DNA of 64,000 nucleotides, taken from NCBI GenBank assembly GCA_014803435.1, contig JACYFD010000005.1, positions 310,001-374,000 of the forward strand, given 5' to 3'. The notes under the pieces are model-generated. The model was given only the letters and a program-made list of their open reading frames with translations. It had not been told where the DNA came from and did not search any database. Both the position numbers and the translations under genes were made by a program. Each line of letters begins with the position of its first letter. Position 1 is the first letter of the stretch. The stretch is from Cellulosimicrobium terreum (lineage in GTDB: Bacteria; Actinomycetota; Actinomycetes; Actinomycetales; Cellulomonadaceae). Of this stretch, positions 1 to 10,595 are shown one piece after another.

Positions 1-454
1 CGGTGTGGATGATCACCGAGCGCGCGGACTCGCCGCCGCACTTCTCGACGACCTCCTTGAACAGCTGGCGGTCCTCGCCCTTCTGGATCGCGGGGATGTT
101 CGCGCCGATGAGCTCGACGCCGTACTCCTCGAGCACACCCGCCTCGTCCAGCGCGATCGCCGCGTTGAGCGCGGTCTGCCCGCCGAGCGTCGGCAGGAGC
201 GCGTCGGGGCGCTCCTTGGCGATGATGGTCGTGAGGACCTCGGTCGTGATCGGCTCGACGTACGTCGCGTCGGCGAACTCCGGGTCCGTCATGATCGTCG
301 CGGGGTTGGAGTTCACGAGGATGACCCGCAGGCCCTCCTCCTTGAGCACGCGGCAGGCCTGCGTGCCGGAGTAGTCGAACTCGCACGCCTGGCCGATGAC
401 GATGGGACCGGACCCGATGACCAGGACGCTGGAGATGTCGGTTCTGCGAGGCAC
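1..454 (-). CDS. carB: Carbamoyl-phosphate synthase large subunit, N-terminal part (runs off the window)
   Basis: Only the first 151 codons are present; the gene continues beyond base 1. The protein starts MPRRTDIS and has the characteristic nucleotide-binding stretch [17 protein letters not shown], followed by [19 protein letters not shown], as in CarB proteins. The large subunit makes carbamoyl phosphate from bicarbonate, ATP and ammonia supplied by CarA, feeding pyrimidine and arginine synthesis. The GTG start lies 3 nt after the carA stop codon, and the end of carA (AAGGAGAACTGA) supplies a Shine-Dalgarno sequence, so the two subunits are probably coupled in translation. It is the last visible gene of the pyr operon. 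Confidence 0.97.
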   Translation of the reverse strand, partial: MPRRTDISSVLVIGSGPIVIGQACEFDYSGTQACRVLKEEGLRVILVNSNPATIMTDPEFADATYVEPITTEVLTTIIAKERPDALLPTLGGQTALNAAIALDEAGVLEEYGVELIGANIPAIQKGEDRQLFKEVVEKCGGESARSVIIHT

Positions 455-457
455 GGG

Positions 458-1684
458 TCAGTTCTCCTTGGTGGTCATGAGCTCGACGAAGCGGTCGAAG
501 AGGTAGGCGGCGTCGTGGGGGCCGGCCGCCGCCTCCGGGTGGTACTGGACGGAGAAGGCGGGCAGGTCGAGGCACTGCAGCCCCTCGACCACCTGGTCGT
601 TGAGGCCGACGTGGGAGACGACGACGCGCCCGTAGCGGCCGCCGTCGTGCGGGGCGATCGAGCCGGCGTCGCCGGACATGCCGTCCGTGGCGCCGGTCGC
701 GGAGCCGATCGGCGCGTCGACGGCGAACCCGTGGTTGTGCGCCGTGACCTCGACCTTGCCGGTGCGACGGTCCATCACGGGCTGGTTGATGCCGCGGTGG
801 CCGTAGGCGAGCTTGTACGTGCCGTACCCGAGCGCGCGCCCGAGGATCTGGTTGCCGAAGCAGATGCCGAAGAACGGGGTGCCGCGGTCCAGCACGCCGC
901 GCAGGAGCTCGACCTCGTGCGTGGCCGCCGCCGGGTCGCCCGGGCCGTTGGAGAAGAACACCCCGTCGGGCGCGAGGGCCTCGATCTCCTCGATCGTGGT
1001 CGCGGCGGGGACGACGTGCACGCGCACCCCGCGCTCCGCGAGACGCTGCGGCGTCATGGACTTGATGCCGAGGTCGACGGCGACGACGGTCGCCACCTGC
1101 TCCGCGCCGTCGGGCACCGTGCCGGCGACGGGCTCCACCACGTACGCGACCTCGGTGCTGACCTCGCGCGCGAGGTCGGCACCCGACATGGCGGGCGCGG
1201 CCTTGACCTCGGCGACGAGGTCCTCGGTGGTGCGGGGGTACCCGTCGCGCACGAGCGCGTCACCGGAGAAGATGCCGGCACGCATCACGCCGAGCTCGCG
1301 CAGATGGCGCGTGAGGGCGCGCGTGTCGACGTCGCTGATGCCGACGACGCCCTGCTCGACGAGCTCGTCGTCCAGCGTGCGCACCGAGCGCCAGTTCGAC
1401 GGACGGCGCGCGGCGTCGCGCACGACGTAGCCGGCGACCCAGATCTGGCGCGACTCCGCGTCCTCGTCGTTGACGCCGGTGTTCCCGACGTGCGGGGCGG
1501 TCATCACGACGATCTGCCGGTGGTACGACGGGTCGGTGAGCGTCTCCTGGTAGCCGGTCATGCCGGTGTTGAAGACGATCTCACCCACGGTGGTGCCGCG
1601 GGCGCCGTACGCACGGCCGGCGTGGACCGTGCCGTCCTCGAGGACGAGCAGGGCCCGGTCGGGGGTGGGGTTCGTGGTGGTCAC
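458..1684 (-). CDS. carA: Carbamoyl-phosphate synthase small (glutaminase) subunit
   Basis: A 408-residue protein of usual CarA length. It hydrolyses glutamine and passes ammonia to CarB. The N-terminal CPSase domain contains [14 protein letters not shown]. The C-terminal class I amidotransferase domain has the nucleophile elbow FFGICFGNQ (Cys near residue 273) and the catalytic His-Glu in QYHPEAA. The GTG start overlaps the stop of the upstream membrane-protein gene by 4 nt (GTGA). Part of the operon pyrR-pyrB-pyrC-orf-carA-carB, so probably under the PyrR control described at 5413-5438. Confidence 0.97.
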   Translation of the reverse strand: MTTTNPTPDRALLVLEDGTVHAGRAYGARGTTVGEIVFNTGMTGYQETLTDPSYHRQIVVMTAPHVGNTGVNDEDAESRQIWVAGYVVRDAARRPSNWRSVRTLDDELVEQGVVGISDVDTRALTRHLRELGVMRAGIFSGDALVRDGYPRTTEDLVAEVKAAPAMSGADLAREVSTEVAYVVEPVAGTVPDGAEQVATVVAVDLGIKSMTPQRLAERGVRVHVVPAATTIEEIEALAPDGVFFSNGPGDPAAATHEVELLRGVLDRGTPFFGICFGNQILGRALGYGTYKLAYGHRGINQPVMDRRTGKVEVTAHNHGFAVDAPIGSATGATDGMSGDAGSIAPHDGGRYGRVVVSHVGLNDQVVEGLQCLDLPAFSVQYHPEAAAGPHDAAYLFDRFVELMTTKEN

Positions 1685-2334
1685 GAGTCCTCCTTGTCAG
1701 TCGGCCGGTCGGTCGGCAGTTCGGTCGGCGGTTCGGTCGGTGCACCCGCGGCGCTCGGCGGCGCCCCGGTTCGTCGGTCGGCGAGCTCGCCGACGGCGTC
1801 GAGCAGGCGGGCTACGTCGTCACGACGACGGGGCATGAGGCCGGTGTCCAGGCGCACGGGGTCGGGACCGGCGGGCGGCGCGCCGGCCGCGTCGGGATCG
1901 GCAGGAAGAGGCTCGACGGGGACGGACCAGGAGACGACGACGATCGCGTCCTTGCCGACGAACTTGCCGGCCATCCCGGGCGTGAGCCCCGCGCCGTCGA
2001 CGACGTCGGCCGGGACCCACAGGTCCGGCGCACCCGTGCGCGCGACGTGCACGCCGCCGTCGTGCACCGTCACCGTGGCGCGCGACCGGTCGCCCAGGCC
2101 GTGCGCGCCCACACGGGCCAGCCAGTCGCCCGCGAGGGTGCTCGTCACGTAGAGGGCGTCGAGCGGGCCGAGCACGACGGGTCCGCGTGCCTCGTCCGCC
2201 GGGACGGCGGGCGGGGCCGGGACCACGCCGACGGAGCGCCGGGAGAGCCGGCGCCGTCCGACGAGGACCAGCACGAGGAGCGCGACGCCGAGCACGACCC
2301 AGATGCCGACCGCGACGGGCTGGGGCAGGTTCAT
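1681..2334 (-). CDS. PH-like membrane protein of the pyr operon (Rv1382-like position)
   Basis: A 217-residue protein with one N-terminal membrane helix (about residues 8-25) followed by a basic RRRLSRR stretch, giving a cytoplasmic soluble domain. The C-terminal half is beta-rich with conserved-looking segments such as [20 protein letters not shown] and ends in a Pro/Thr/Glu-rich tail. Actinobacteria commonly carry a gene of this type between pyrC and carA, and the family is often described as having a PH-like domain. No enzymatic motif is visible and I do not assign a function. Its ATG overlaps the pyrC stop (ATGA) and its stop overlaps the carA start, so it is embedded in the operon. Confidence 0.8.
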   Translation of the reverse strand: MNLPQPVAVGIWVVLGVALLVLVLVGRRRLSRRSVGVVPAPPAVPADEARGPVVLGPLDALYVTSTLAGDWLARVGAHGLGDRSRATVTVHDGGVHVARTGAPDLWVPADVVDGAGLTPGMAGKFVGKDAIVVVSWSVPVEPLPADPDAAGAPPAGPDPVRLDTGLMPRRRDDVARLLDAVGELADRRTGAPPSAAGAPTEPPTELPTDRPTDKEDS

Positions 2335-3679
2335 GCCTGGGCCCCCTCGCGGACGACAGGGGTGCCGTCGAGGACCGTCGGTCGCCCGCGCAGGAAGGTC
2401 GCGACGACCCGGCCGGGCAGCACGCGCCCACGGAACGGGGTGTTCACGCTCGCGGTGACCTGCTGCGCACCGTCGACGACGCGGCGCGCGGCCGGGTCGA
2501 CCAGCACCACGTTCGCCGGCTCGCCGACCTCGAGGGGGCGGCCCTGCGCGGTCGGGCCGTCATCGATCCTGCCGATGCGGGCCGGGTTCGCCGACAGCAC
2601 CCGCGCGACGTCGGCCCACGTCATCCGGCCGGTGTCGACCATCGTCTCCTGGACGACGCTCAGCGCGGTCTCGAGCCCGGTCATCCCGAACGCCGCCGCC
2701 GCCCACTCGCAGTCCTTGTCCTCGACGGGGTGCGGCGCGTGGTCCGTCGCGACGATGTCGATCGTCCCGTCGGCGAGGCCTGCGCGCACGGCCTCGACGT
2801 CGGCCGCGGTGCGCAGCGGCGGGTTGACCTTGAACGTCGGGTCGTACCCGCGTGCGAGGTCGTCGGTGAGGATCAGGTGGTGGGGCGTGACCTCGGCGGT
2901 GACGTCGATCCCCCGGCCCTTGGCCCAGCGCACGATCTCGACCGACCCGGCGGTGGACAGGTGGCACACGTGCAGGCGCGAGCCCACGTGCTCGGCGAGC
3001 AGCACGTCCCGCGCGATGATCGCCTCCTCCGCGACCGCCGGCCAGCCCGCGAGGCCGAGCTCGGCGGACACGACGCCCTCGTTCATCTGCGCGCCCTCGG
3101 TCAGGCGCGGCTCCTGCGCGTGCTGCGCGACGACACCGTCGAACGCCTTGACGTACTCCAGGGCGCGACGCATGAGGATCGGGTCGTCGACGCACTTTCC
3201 GTCGTCGGAGAACACGCGGACGCGCGCGGCCGAGTCGGCCATCGCACCGAGCTCGGCGAGCTGCTGCCCGGCGAGCCCGACCGACACGGCGCCGACCGGG
3301 TGCACGTCGGCCCAGCCCGCGTCGCGCCCGAGCCGCCACACCTGCTCGACCACGCCGGCGGTGTCCGCGACGGGCGTCGTGTTGGCCATCGCGTGGACCG
3401 CGGTGAAGCCGCCGGCCGCCGCCGCGCGCGTGCCCGACTCGATCGTCTCCGCGTCCTCGCGACCGGGCTCGCGCAGGTGCGTGTGCAGGTCCACGAGGCC
3501 CGGGAGCGCGACGAGGCCGGCCGCGTCGACGACGACGGCGCCCTCCCGGTCCGCCGCGGCGGCCGGTCCCGGCGCGGCGATCTCGACGATCGCGCCGTCC
3601 GCGAGGACCAGGTCGACGGGCTCGCCACCGAGGGGACGTGCCCCGCGCAGGACGTACGTGGTGCTGGGTGCGGCGGTGC

Positions 3680-3683
<4 letters not shown>
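2331..3683 (-). CDS. pyrC: Dihydroorotase
   Basis: A 450-residue amidohydrolase that cyclises carbamoyl aspartate to dihydroorotate. The metal-binding signature [10 protein letters not shown] lies near residue 62, a later metal His in [11 protein letters not shown], and the C-terminal catalytic Asp in [10 protein letters not shown]. This is the long class I type. The GTG start at 3683 was chosen because it overlaps the pyrB stop (GTGA) and gives the usual N terminus; longer readings upstream run antisense through pyrB's frame. It continues the pyr operon. Confidence 0.95.
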
Positions 3684-5469
<1,786 letters not shown>

Positions 5470-5562
5470 CCGCCGCGCGGCAGGGCCCAGGTGTCGGCGT
5501 CCCACCGCGTGGACGCGGCGTCGGTCACAGGACGAGCCCGGACCGACGCCGCCCGCGCGCGC

Positions 5563-5982
5563 TCAGCCCGTGATCGTCGGCTTCATCTCCGCGACCCGCG
5601 CCAGCAGGCCGTTGACGAACGAGGGCGAGTCGTCGGTCGACAGCTCGCGCGCGAGGTCGACCGCCTCGTCGATCGCGACGACGTCCGGGACGTCGGCGTT
5701 GAACAGGACCTCCCAGCCGCCGATCCGCAGGAGACCACGGTCGACGGCGGGCATCCGGTCGAGCGTCCACCCGTGCGAGTACGTCTCGAGCAGCTCGTCG
5801 ATGCGCTCGCGGTGCGCGATCACGCCCTCGACGATCTCGACCGTGTACTGCGGCAGCGCCGTCTGCGCGGCGCCAGGGTCGGCGACGCGCTGCGCGAGCA
5901 GCGTCGCGGGGTCCACCTTGCGCTGCTCCGCCTCGAAGAGGACGTCGAGCGCGCGCTTGCGCGCCTTGGTGCGAGCAGCCAT
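5563..5982 (-). CDS. nusB: Transcription antitermination factor NusB
   Basis: A 139-residue all-helical protein starting MAARTKARKRALDVLFEAEQ, with RGLLRIGGWEVLFN and the C-terminal DDSPSFVNGLLARV typical of NusB. NusB pairs with NusE (S10) on boxA RNA to support rRNA antitermination. It follows efp with a 19 nt gap, the usual efp-nusB order in actinobacteria. No unusual feature. Confidence 0.96.
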   Translation of the reverse strand: MAARTKARKRALDVLFEAEQRKVDPATLLAQRVADPGAAQTALPQYTVEIVEGVIAHRERIDELLETYSHGWTLDRMPAVDRGLLRIGGWEVLFNADVPDVVAIDEAVDLARELSTDDSPSFVNGLLARVAEMKPTITG

Positions 5983-6001
5983 GTCGTTCGGTCCGCCCGG
6001 A

Positions 6002-6565
6002 TCAGTCGTTCACGCGGCCGAGGTACGACCCGTCTCGCGTGTCGACCTTGACCCTGGTGCCCTGCTCGAGGAAGAGCGGGACCTGGATCTGCGCACCGGT
6101 CTCGAGCGTCGCCGGCTTGGTGCCGCCCGTGGAGCGGTCACCCTGGAGCCCGGGCTCGGTGTACGTGATCTCGAGCACGACGGACGGGGGCAGCTCGATG
6201 TAGAGCGGCTGTCCGTCGTTCGTCGCGACGAGCACGTTCTGGCTCTCGAGCAGGTAGTCCTTCGCGCCGCCGACGACCTCGGGAGCGATCATGATCTGCT
6301 CGTACGTCGAGGTGTCCATGAAGACGTAGTCGGCGCCGTCCATGTACAGGTACTGGTAGTCACGGCGGTCGACGTTCGCGGTCTCGATCTTGAGACCCGC
6401 GTTGAACGTCTTGTCGATCGTCTTGCCGGACAGCACGTTCTTCATCTTCGTGCGGACGAACGCGCCACCCTTGCCGGGCTTGACGTGCTGGAACTCGATC
6501 ACGGTCCACAGCTGGCCGTCGAGTCGGAGCACGGTGCCGTTCTTGATGTCGTTGGTCGTCGCCAC
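6002..6565 (-). CDS. efp: Elongation factor P
   Basis: A 187-residue, three-domain EF-P, which relieves ribosome stalling at polyproline stretches. The functional tip loop is [11 protein letters not shown] with Lys32 at the position that is modified in some bacteria; the PGKGG form is common in actinobacteria, and no modification enzyme is encoded nearby. The GTG start has AGGAAG 6 nt upstream. Placed between nusB and a gene pair with SatD; probably co-transcribed with nusB. Confidence 0.97.
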   Translation of the reverse strand: MATTNDIKNGTVLRLDGQLWTVIEFQHVKPGKGGAFVRTKMKNVLSGKTIDKTFNAGLKIETANVDRRDYQYLYMDGADYVFMDTSTYEQIMIAPEVVGGAKDYLLESQNVLVATNDGQPLYIELPPSVVLEITYTEPGLQGDRSTGGTKPATLETGAQIQVPLFLEQGTRVKVDTRDGSYLGRVND

Positions 6566-6647
6566 GTTCGTCTTCCTGTCGCAGGGTCTCCGGGGCCCGC
6601 CCGCTCACCGGCGGCAGGGCCGCGGCGGTAGATGGGCCTCGTCGATC

Positions 6648-7139
6648 TTACCGGAGCGCGCCGAGCACGGCGTCGGCGACGACGCCCACGACCACGGCGA
6701 AGCACATGGAGGCGAGCGTCCCGACGACGAACCGCTCGGAGGCCACCGGGTGCTCGCGCAGCTCCGGGTAGCGCCCCAGCCCCTTGATCGCGACGACGAT
6801 CGCGATGCCCGAGGGGTACCCGGCGAGCAGGCAGCCGGTGATGGCGAACCGCTCGAGGAACCCGATCCACGTGCCGCCGCGCAGCGCCTTGAGCGCCTCG
6901 GTCCCGATGGTCCCCGCGGCGGGCGGGGGCGGGACCGGCGGGAGGGCGGCGGTCGCCGGGTCGGCCGTACGGCGCCTCGCCGTCCTGCGTCGCGCGGCCC
7001 GGTCCGGCCGCGCCGCGGCGCGCAGCACCCCCTGCGTCACCGGCGCGCCCGCGAGCACGCTCACCGCGAGCGCCACCACCCAGACGACGACGGTCCACAC
7101 GACCGTCACCGGCTCGAGCGCGATCGACTCGTACGTCAT
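6648..7139 (-). CDS. Small membrane protein, partner of the SatD-type regulator
   Basis: 163 residues with an N-terminal membrane helix (about residues 13-35), a basic Ala/Arg/Pro-rich cytoplasmic stretch, and three further hydrophobic segments near residues 90-162, including GTWIGFLERFAITGCLLAGYP. Its ATG overlaps the stop of the SatD-like gene (ATGA), so the two are translated together. I do not know a function. The fixed pairing suggests that the membrane protein is the output or the sensor of the SatD regulator. Confidence 0.75.
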   Translation of the reverse strand: MTYESIALEPVTVVWTVVVWVVALAVSVLAGAPVTQGVLRAAARPDRAARRRTARRRTADPATAALPPVPPPPAAGTIGTEALKALRGGTWIGFLERFAITGCLLAGYPSGIAIVVAIKGLGRYPELREHPVASERFVVGTLASMCFAVVVGVVADAVLGALR

Positions 7140-7750
7140 GCGTCTGCCTCCCCCAGCAACCTCTCGACGACGGGTCGGACCGCCGCCTCCTCGGGCCAGA
7201 GGGCGGAACGCAACCTCTGGCTCACCGCCTGCTCGCTGATGCCGAGCTCGCGAGCCACATCCTTCTGGGTGCCACCGACACGAGCGAGCGTGTCCACGGC
7301 CTGCCACCCGTGGGCGGTCCGTCGGGCGGCCACGGCCGCGAGGAGCCGGAGGAGCGCCTCTGCCTCCGCGGCGCGTGCAGCGCCCCCCTGCCCGCCGCCG
7401 CGGACCGCGACGGGGGCGGTGGCGGTGCGGGACTTGGCCTGCTCGACGGCGTCGCGGGCGCGGACGAACGCGTCGCCCGACGCCTCGCGCGAGACGGTCG
7501 GCAGGGGTTCGTCGACCGTTCCGATCCCCACGCCGACGCTCCACCCGCCGTCGCGCAGGAGGTCGAGGACGACGTCGAGCACGGTGGCGGGATCGTCGAG
7601 GACGGCCTGCACCTCGTCGCCGACGGTGCGGTCGAACGCGACGACGACCCCGGGAAGGGTGTCGAGGAGGTCACCCAGGTGGCTGAGCAGACCGGGCACG
7701 CGGTCGGGATGGCCGGTGCTGGCCCGCCGGTCCACGGTGAGAACGAACAT
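7136..7750 (-). CDS. SatD family protein with C-terminal helix-turn-helix
   Basis: 204 residues. The N-terminal 110 residues (LTVDRRASTG, FDRTVGDEVQAVLDDP, GGWSVGVGIGTVDEPLP) resemble SatD, a family named after the streptococcal sat acid-tolerance operon. Residues about 160-185 (GTQKDVARELGISEQAVSQRL) form a clear helix-turn-helix, so this is probably a DNA-binding regulator. It starts at ATG 7750, only 6 nt after a TAGCCT -10 box, implying a leaderless mRNA. The promoter carries an evenly spaced set of half-sites that probably bind this protein. Transcribed with the membrane protein at 6648-7139. Confidence 0.8.
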   Translation of the reverse strand: MFVLTVDRRASTGHPDRVPGLLSHLGDLLDTLPGVVVAFDRTVGDEVQAVLDDPATVLDVVLDLLRDGGWSVGVGIGTVDEPLPTVSREASGDAFVRARDAVEQAKSRTATAPVAVRGGGQGGAARAAEAEALLRLLAAVAARRTAHGWQAVDTLARVGGTQKDVARELGISEQAVSQRLRSALWPEEAAVRPVVERLLGEADA

Positions 7751-7756
7751 GGATCC

Positions 7757-7800
7757 AGGCTAGAGCCTTGATCGATGCGCATCAAGCCCTCAGGCTTGAT
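7757..7800 (-). promoter_or_regulatory. SatD-gene promoter with three phased operator half-sites
   Basis: On the minus strand, TTGATG (7785-7780), a 17 nt spacer and TAGCCT (7762-7757) form a good sigma-A-type promoter, with the start point at or next to the ATG. Half-sites ATCAAG/CTTGAT occur at 7767-7772, 7781-7786 and 7795-7800, exactly 14 bp apart and in alternating orientation with 8 bp between them. Two overlap the -35 box and spacer, so a bound repressor would block the polymerase. Autoregulation by the SatD-like protein is an inference. Confidence 0.7.
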
Positions 7801-7809
7801 TCGTGTCGA

Positions 7810-8265
7810 TCACGGCGAGTCGTCGCCCAGTCGCGCCGCCACCGCCTCGAGCGCCAGCCGGTAGGAGTCGAACCCGAAGCCGGCGACCGTCCCCGTCGCG
7901 ACCGCGCCCACGACCGAGTGGCTGCGGAACGCCTCGCGCGCCGCGGGGTTGCTCAGGTGGACCTCGACGAGCAGCAGCCCGGAGGCCGTGACCTGGGCCG
8001 CGGCGTCGCGCACCGCGTAGGAGTAGTGGGTGAACGCGGCCGGGTTGAGCACCACGTGCGCGCGGGCGTCCACCGCCTCGTGCAGCCACCCGACGATCTC
8101 GGACTCGTCGTCGGTCTGGCGCACCTCGACGTCGAGACCGAGGCGGCTCCCCCACCGCGCCGCGGCGTCGCGCAGGTCGGCCATCGAGGCCGATCCGTAG
8201 ATCTCCGGCTCGCGCACGCCGAGCCGGCCGAGGTTGGGTCCGTTGAGGACGAGCACACGTGTCAT
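7810..8265 (-). CDS. aroQ: 3-dehydroquinate dehydratase, type II
   Basis: A 151-residue type II enzyme, third step of the shikimate pathway. It has the opening [21 protein letters not shown] with the catalytic Tyr near residue 23, the loop [15 protein letters not shown], and the C-terminal [15 protein letters not shown] with its catalytic His. It lies apart from aroB-aroK-aroC (10596-13563) and aroE (14371-15282) on the same strand. A TAGGCT box (8277-8272) sits 6 nt before the ATG, so it has its own leaderless promoter. Confidence 0.96.
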   Translation of the reverse strand: MTRVLVLNGPNLGRLGVREPEIYGSASMADLRDAAARWGSRLGLDVEVRQTDDESEIVGWLHEAVDARAHVVLNPAAFTHYSYAVRDAAAQVTASGLLLVEVHLSNPAAREAFRSHSVVGAVATGTVAGFGFDSYRLALEAVAARLGDDSP

Positions 8266-8271
8266 GGCGCG

Positions 8272-8277
8272 AGCCTA
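8272..8277 (-). promoter_or_regulatory. aroQ -10 box (leaderless)
   Basis: TAGGCT on the minus strand ends 6 nt before the aroQ ATG, so transcription should begin at or beside the start codon. No ribosome site is present in the gap. No convincing -35 box. Confidence 0.55.
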
Positions 8278-8328
8278 GCCACTGCGGACCGACCGTCCGG
8301 GAACCGGTCGACGGTCGGGAGGGCCAGG

Positions 8329-8358
8329 TGTCGGATCCGGCGGGTCGCCGATCGTCGA
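8329..8358 (+). promoter_or_regulatory. Candidate ECF42-type promoter for the DGPF/sigma pair
   Basis: TGTCGG at 8329-8334 and CGTCGA at 8353-8358 are 18 bp apart. ECF42 sigma factors are reported to recognise a TGTCGA-type -35 and a CGA/CGTC-type -10 upstream of their own DGPF genes, so this pair may be autoregulated. The match is short, so confidence is low. Confidence 0.35.
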
Positions 8359-8421
8359 CCCGGTGAGAGCGACCACCGGGTCGATCTCGGGCAGGATGAA
8401 CCGGACACCTCAGGAGGAACG

Positions 8422-8763
8422 ATGCGTTACATGATGTTCGTCGTGGCAGACCCCCAGGCGGCGGCCGAGGCCGCACAGGCGCCGCAGGCCGGCCCGACCA
8501 TCGAGGAGTGGGTCGCGGAGACCGAGGGGACGCGCGTGCTCGGGGACCGGCTGCGACCGGTCGCGGACGCGACCACGGTGCGGGTCAGCGGCGGCGAGGT
8601 GCTGGTCACCGACGGGCCGTTCACCGAGTCGAAGGAGTGGATCGCGGGCTTCGACATCCTCGAGTGCGAGGACCTCGACGAGGCGATCGCCGTCGCCGCC
8701 CGGCACCCGCAGGCTCGTGACGGCAAGATCGAGCTGCGACCGTTCTGGCCCTTCGACGCGTGA
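8422..8763 (+). CDS. DGPF/YCII domain protein
   Basis: 113 residues with the YCII fold and the diagnostic VTDGPFTESKEWIAGF motif. Proteins with the DGPF motif are found next to ECF42 sigma factors across actinobacteria; their role is unproven, but they have been proposed to be enzymatic or small-molecule-binding partners. The ATG at 8422 has AGGAGG 4 nt upstream. Its stop overlaps the sigma factor start (GTGA), so the two are coupled. Confidence 0.9.
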   Translation: MRYMMFVVADPQAAAEAAQAPQAGPTIEEWVAETEGTRVLGDRLRPVADATTVRVSGGEVLVTDGPFTESKEWIAGFDILECEDLDEAIAVAARHPQARDGKIELRPFWPFDA

Positions 8764-9995
8764 GCACCCTGGGGGGCGCGGCCACGGCCGACGCGCTCGC
8801 GTCGACCGTGGCCGCCGAGCGCGGCGCGCTCGTCGCCACCCTCATCCGCCTCACGGGCGACTGGGAGCTGGCGGAGGACTGCGTGCAGGACGCCACGGAG
8901 AAGGCGCTCGCGCGCTGGCCCGTCGACGGCGTCCCGCGCCGTCCCGGCGCCTGGCTCACCACGGTGGCCCGTCGCCGCGCGCTCGACGTCCTGCGGCGGC
9001 GGCGGACGGAGCGCTCCGTGGTCCAGGAGGCGGCCCTCCTGGGCCACACGTCCACCCCGGCTGCGGACGCACCCGGGTCCGACGACCTCCTCCGGCTGAT
9101 CTACACGTGCTGCCACCCTGCCCTCCCGCTCGAGGCACGCGTGGCGCTGACGCTCCGGACCGTCGCCGGCCTGACGACCGACCAGATCGCACGCGCGTTC
9201 CTCGTGCCGGAGGCGACCATGTCGCAGCGCCTGCTGCGGGCGCGCCGCAAGATCGAGCACGCAGGCATCCCCTACCGGGTACCGCCCGACGACCTGCTGC
9301 ACGAGCGCACGAACGGCGTCCTCGCCGTCGTGTACCTGATCTTCAACGAGGGCTACGGCCGGGCGGAGGACCACGTCTCGGACGAGGCGCTGCGCCTCGC
9401 GGGGCTGCTCGCCGACCTCGCGCCGCGCGACCCGGAGGTCCACGGGCTGCTCGCCCTCGTCACGTTCCAGCAGGCGCGTCGGGACACCCGGTTCGACGGC
9501 GCGGGCGACCTCGTCCCCATGGAGGAGCAGGACCGGGCACGCTGGGACCGCCGGATGATCGACGACGGGCAGCGCCACCTTCGCCGCGCGACCGGGGCGC
9601 TCGCCGGAGAGCCGCCGGGCGGGTACCTGCTGCAGGCCCGGATCGCGGCCTGCCACGCCACGTCCGCGGACGCCGCGTCGACGCCCTGGGGCGAGGTCGT
9701 CACCCACTACGACGCGCTGCTCGCGATGCGCCCCTCCCCCGTGGTCGCCCTGAACCGCGCCGTCGCGGTCGGGTTCCGCGACGGGTTCGCCGCGGGCCTC
9801 GCCGTCCTCGCCACGATCGACGGCCTGGACCACTACGCGCTGCTCCACGCAGCACGGGCCGACTTCCTGGACCGGCTCGGCCGGACCGACGACGCCCACG
9901 CCGCCTACGTCCGCGCGTGCGGGCTCAGCGCCGTCGGTAGCCCCGAGCACCGGTTCCTCGAGCGCAGGGCCGGTGCCCTCGGGCGTCAGGTGTAG
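8760..9995 (+). CDS. ECF42-type RNA polymerase sigma factor with long C-terminal extension
   Basis: 411 residues. Sigma region 2 is at about 15-85 (ELAEDCVQDATEKALARWP; WLTTVARRRALDVLRR), region 4 at about 120-165 (TVAGLTTDQIARAFLVPEATMSQRLLRAR). About 230 residues follow region 4: this helical, TPR-like extension (HERTNGVLAVVYLIFNEGY, GLLALVTFQQARR, AVALNRAVAVGF-type repeats) is diagnostic of group ECF42 and is known to be needed for activity. No anti-sigma factor is adjacent. GTG start overlaps the DGPF gene. Its 3' end overlaps the convergent gene at 9986 by 10 bp. Confidence 0.93.
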   Translation: MSTLGGAATADALASTVAAERGALVATLIRLTGDWELAEDCVQDATEKALARWPVDGVPRRPGAWLTTVARRRALDVLRRRRTERSVVQEAALLGHTSTPAADAPGSDDLLRLIYTCCHPALPLEARVALTLRTVAGLTTDQIARAFLVPEATMSQRLLRARRKIEHAGIPYRVPPDDLLHERTNGVLAVVYLIFNEGYGRAEDHVSDEALRLAGLLADLAPRDPEVHGLLALVTFQQARRDTRFDGAGDLVPMEEQDRARWDRRMIDDGQRHLRRATGALAGEPPGGYLLQARIAACHATSADAASTPWGEVVTHYDALLAMRPSPVVALNRAVAVGFRDGFAAGLAVLATIDGLDHYALLHAARADFLDRLGRTDDAHAAYVRACGLSAVGSPEHRFLERRAGALGRQV

Positions 9996-10588
9996 GAGGG
10001 GCCGCTCGGCGTCAGGCGTCGCGGTGCGCGCCGCGGCGGGCGGTCCTCGTCGGAGAGCCGCACGCTCTCGGCCCAGCGGACCTGTCCCTGGGCGGTGAAC
10101 CGGGCGGGCCCGCCCACGCGCCCGTCGGCCTCGAGGTGGAAGATCTCGACGGTCACGGGTCCCTTGAGCGCCCGGGGCGAGGTCAGCTCGGTGTGCACGA
10201 AGCGTGCGGCCGGCACCGGCACGAGCTCGGGCGACAGCTCGACCACCGTGTCGCGGTTCGTGGCCTCGGGCGAGCCCCGGCCCGTCCCCGTCCACCGCAC
10301 GACCGGCACGGTACCGAGGGCGCGCGACCAGTGCCGGCGGGTGTCGAGCATCCGGACGAACCACCCGGCACCGACACCCAGGAAGAGCACAGCGAAGAAC
10401 GCCGAGACAGGTCGTGCCGGCCCGGGCGCGACCACGGCGACGACGACGCACGCCAGGCCGAGCGCGCCGAGCAGCACGGCGAGCGCGCGGGGGCCGCGCT
10501 CGGCCCGGGCCAGCACCGCGACGAGGTCGGGGTCGACCGGCGGCACGTCCTCGGGCGCCTCTTCGCCGGCGGGCCGCACGTCGCTCAT
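9986..10588 (-). CDS. Two-helix membrane protein of unknown function
   Basis: 200 residues. Acidic Pro-rich N terminus (1-30), two adjacent membrane helices (about 35-55 and 60-82: ALAVLLGALGLACVVVAVVA and SAFFAVLFLGVGAGWFV), then a soluble beta-rich domain from residue 85 on with ELVPVPAARFVHTELTSP. I do not recognise the family. It begins 7 nt after the aroB stop, so it is probably the distal gene of the aroC-aroK-aroB operon. Confidence 0.7.
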   Translation of the reverse strand: MSDVRPAGEEAPEDVPPVDPDLVAVLARAERGPRALAVLLGALGLACVVVAVVAPGPARPVSAFFAVLFLGVGAGWFVRMLDTRRHWSRALGTVPVVRWTGTGRGSPEATNRDTVVELSPELVPVPAARFVHTELTSPRALKGPVTVEIFHLEADGRVGGPARFTAQGQVRWAESVRLSDEDRPPRRAPRRLTPSGPSYT

Positions 10589-10595
10589 GCCGGCG

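Noticed and set aside
2420-2450. GGAACGGGGTGTTCAC, resembling a LexA box
   Set aside because: Central spacing and flanks do not fit the TCGAAC-N4-GTTCGA consensus and it lies in pyrC codons.
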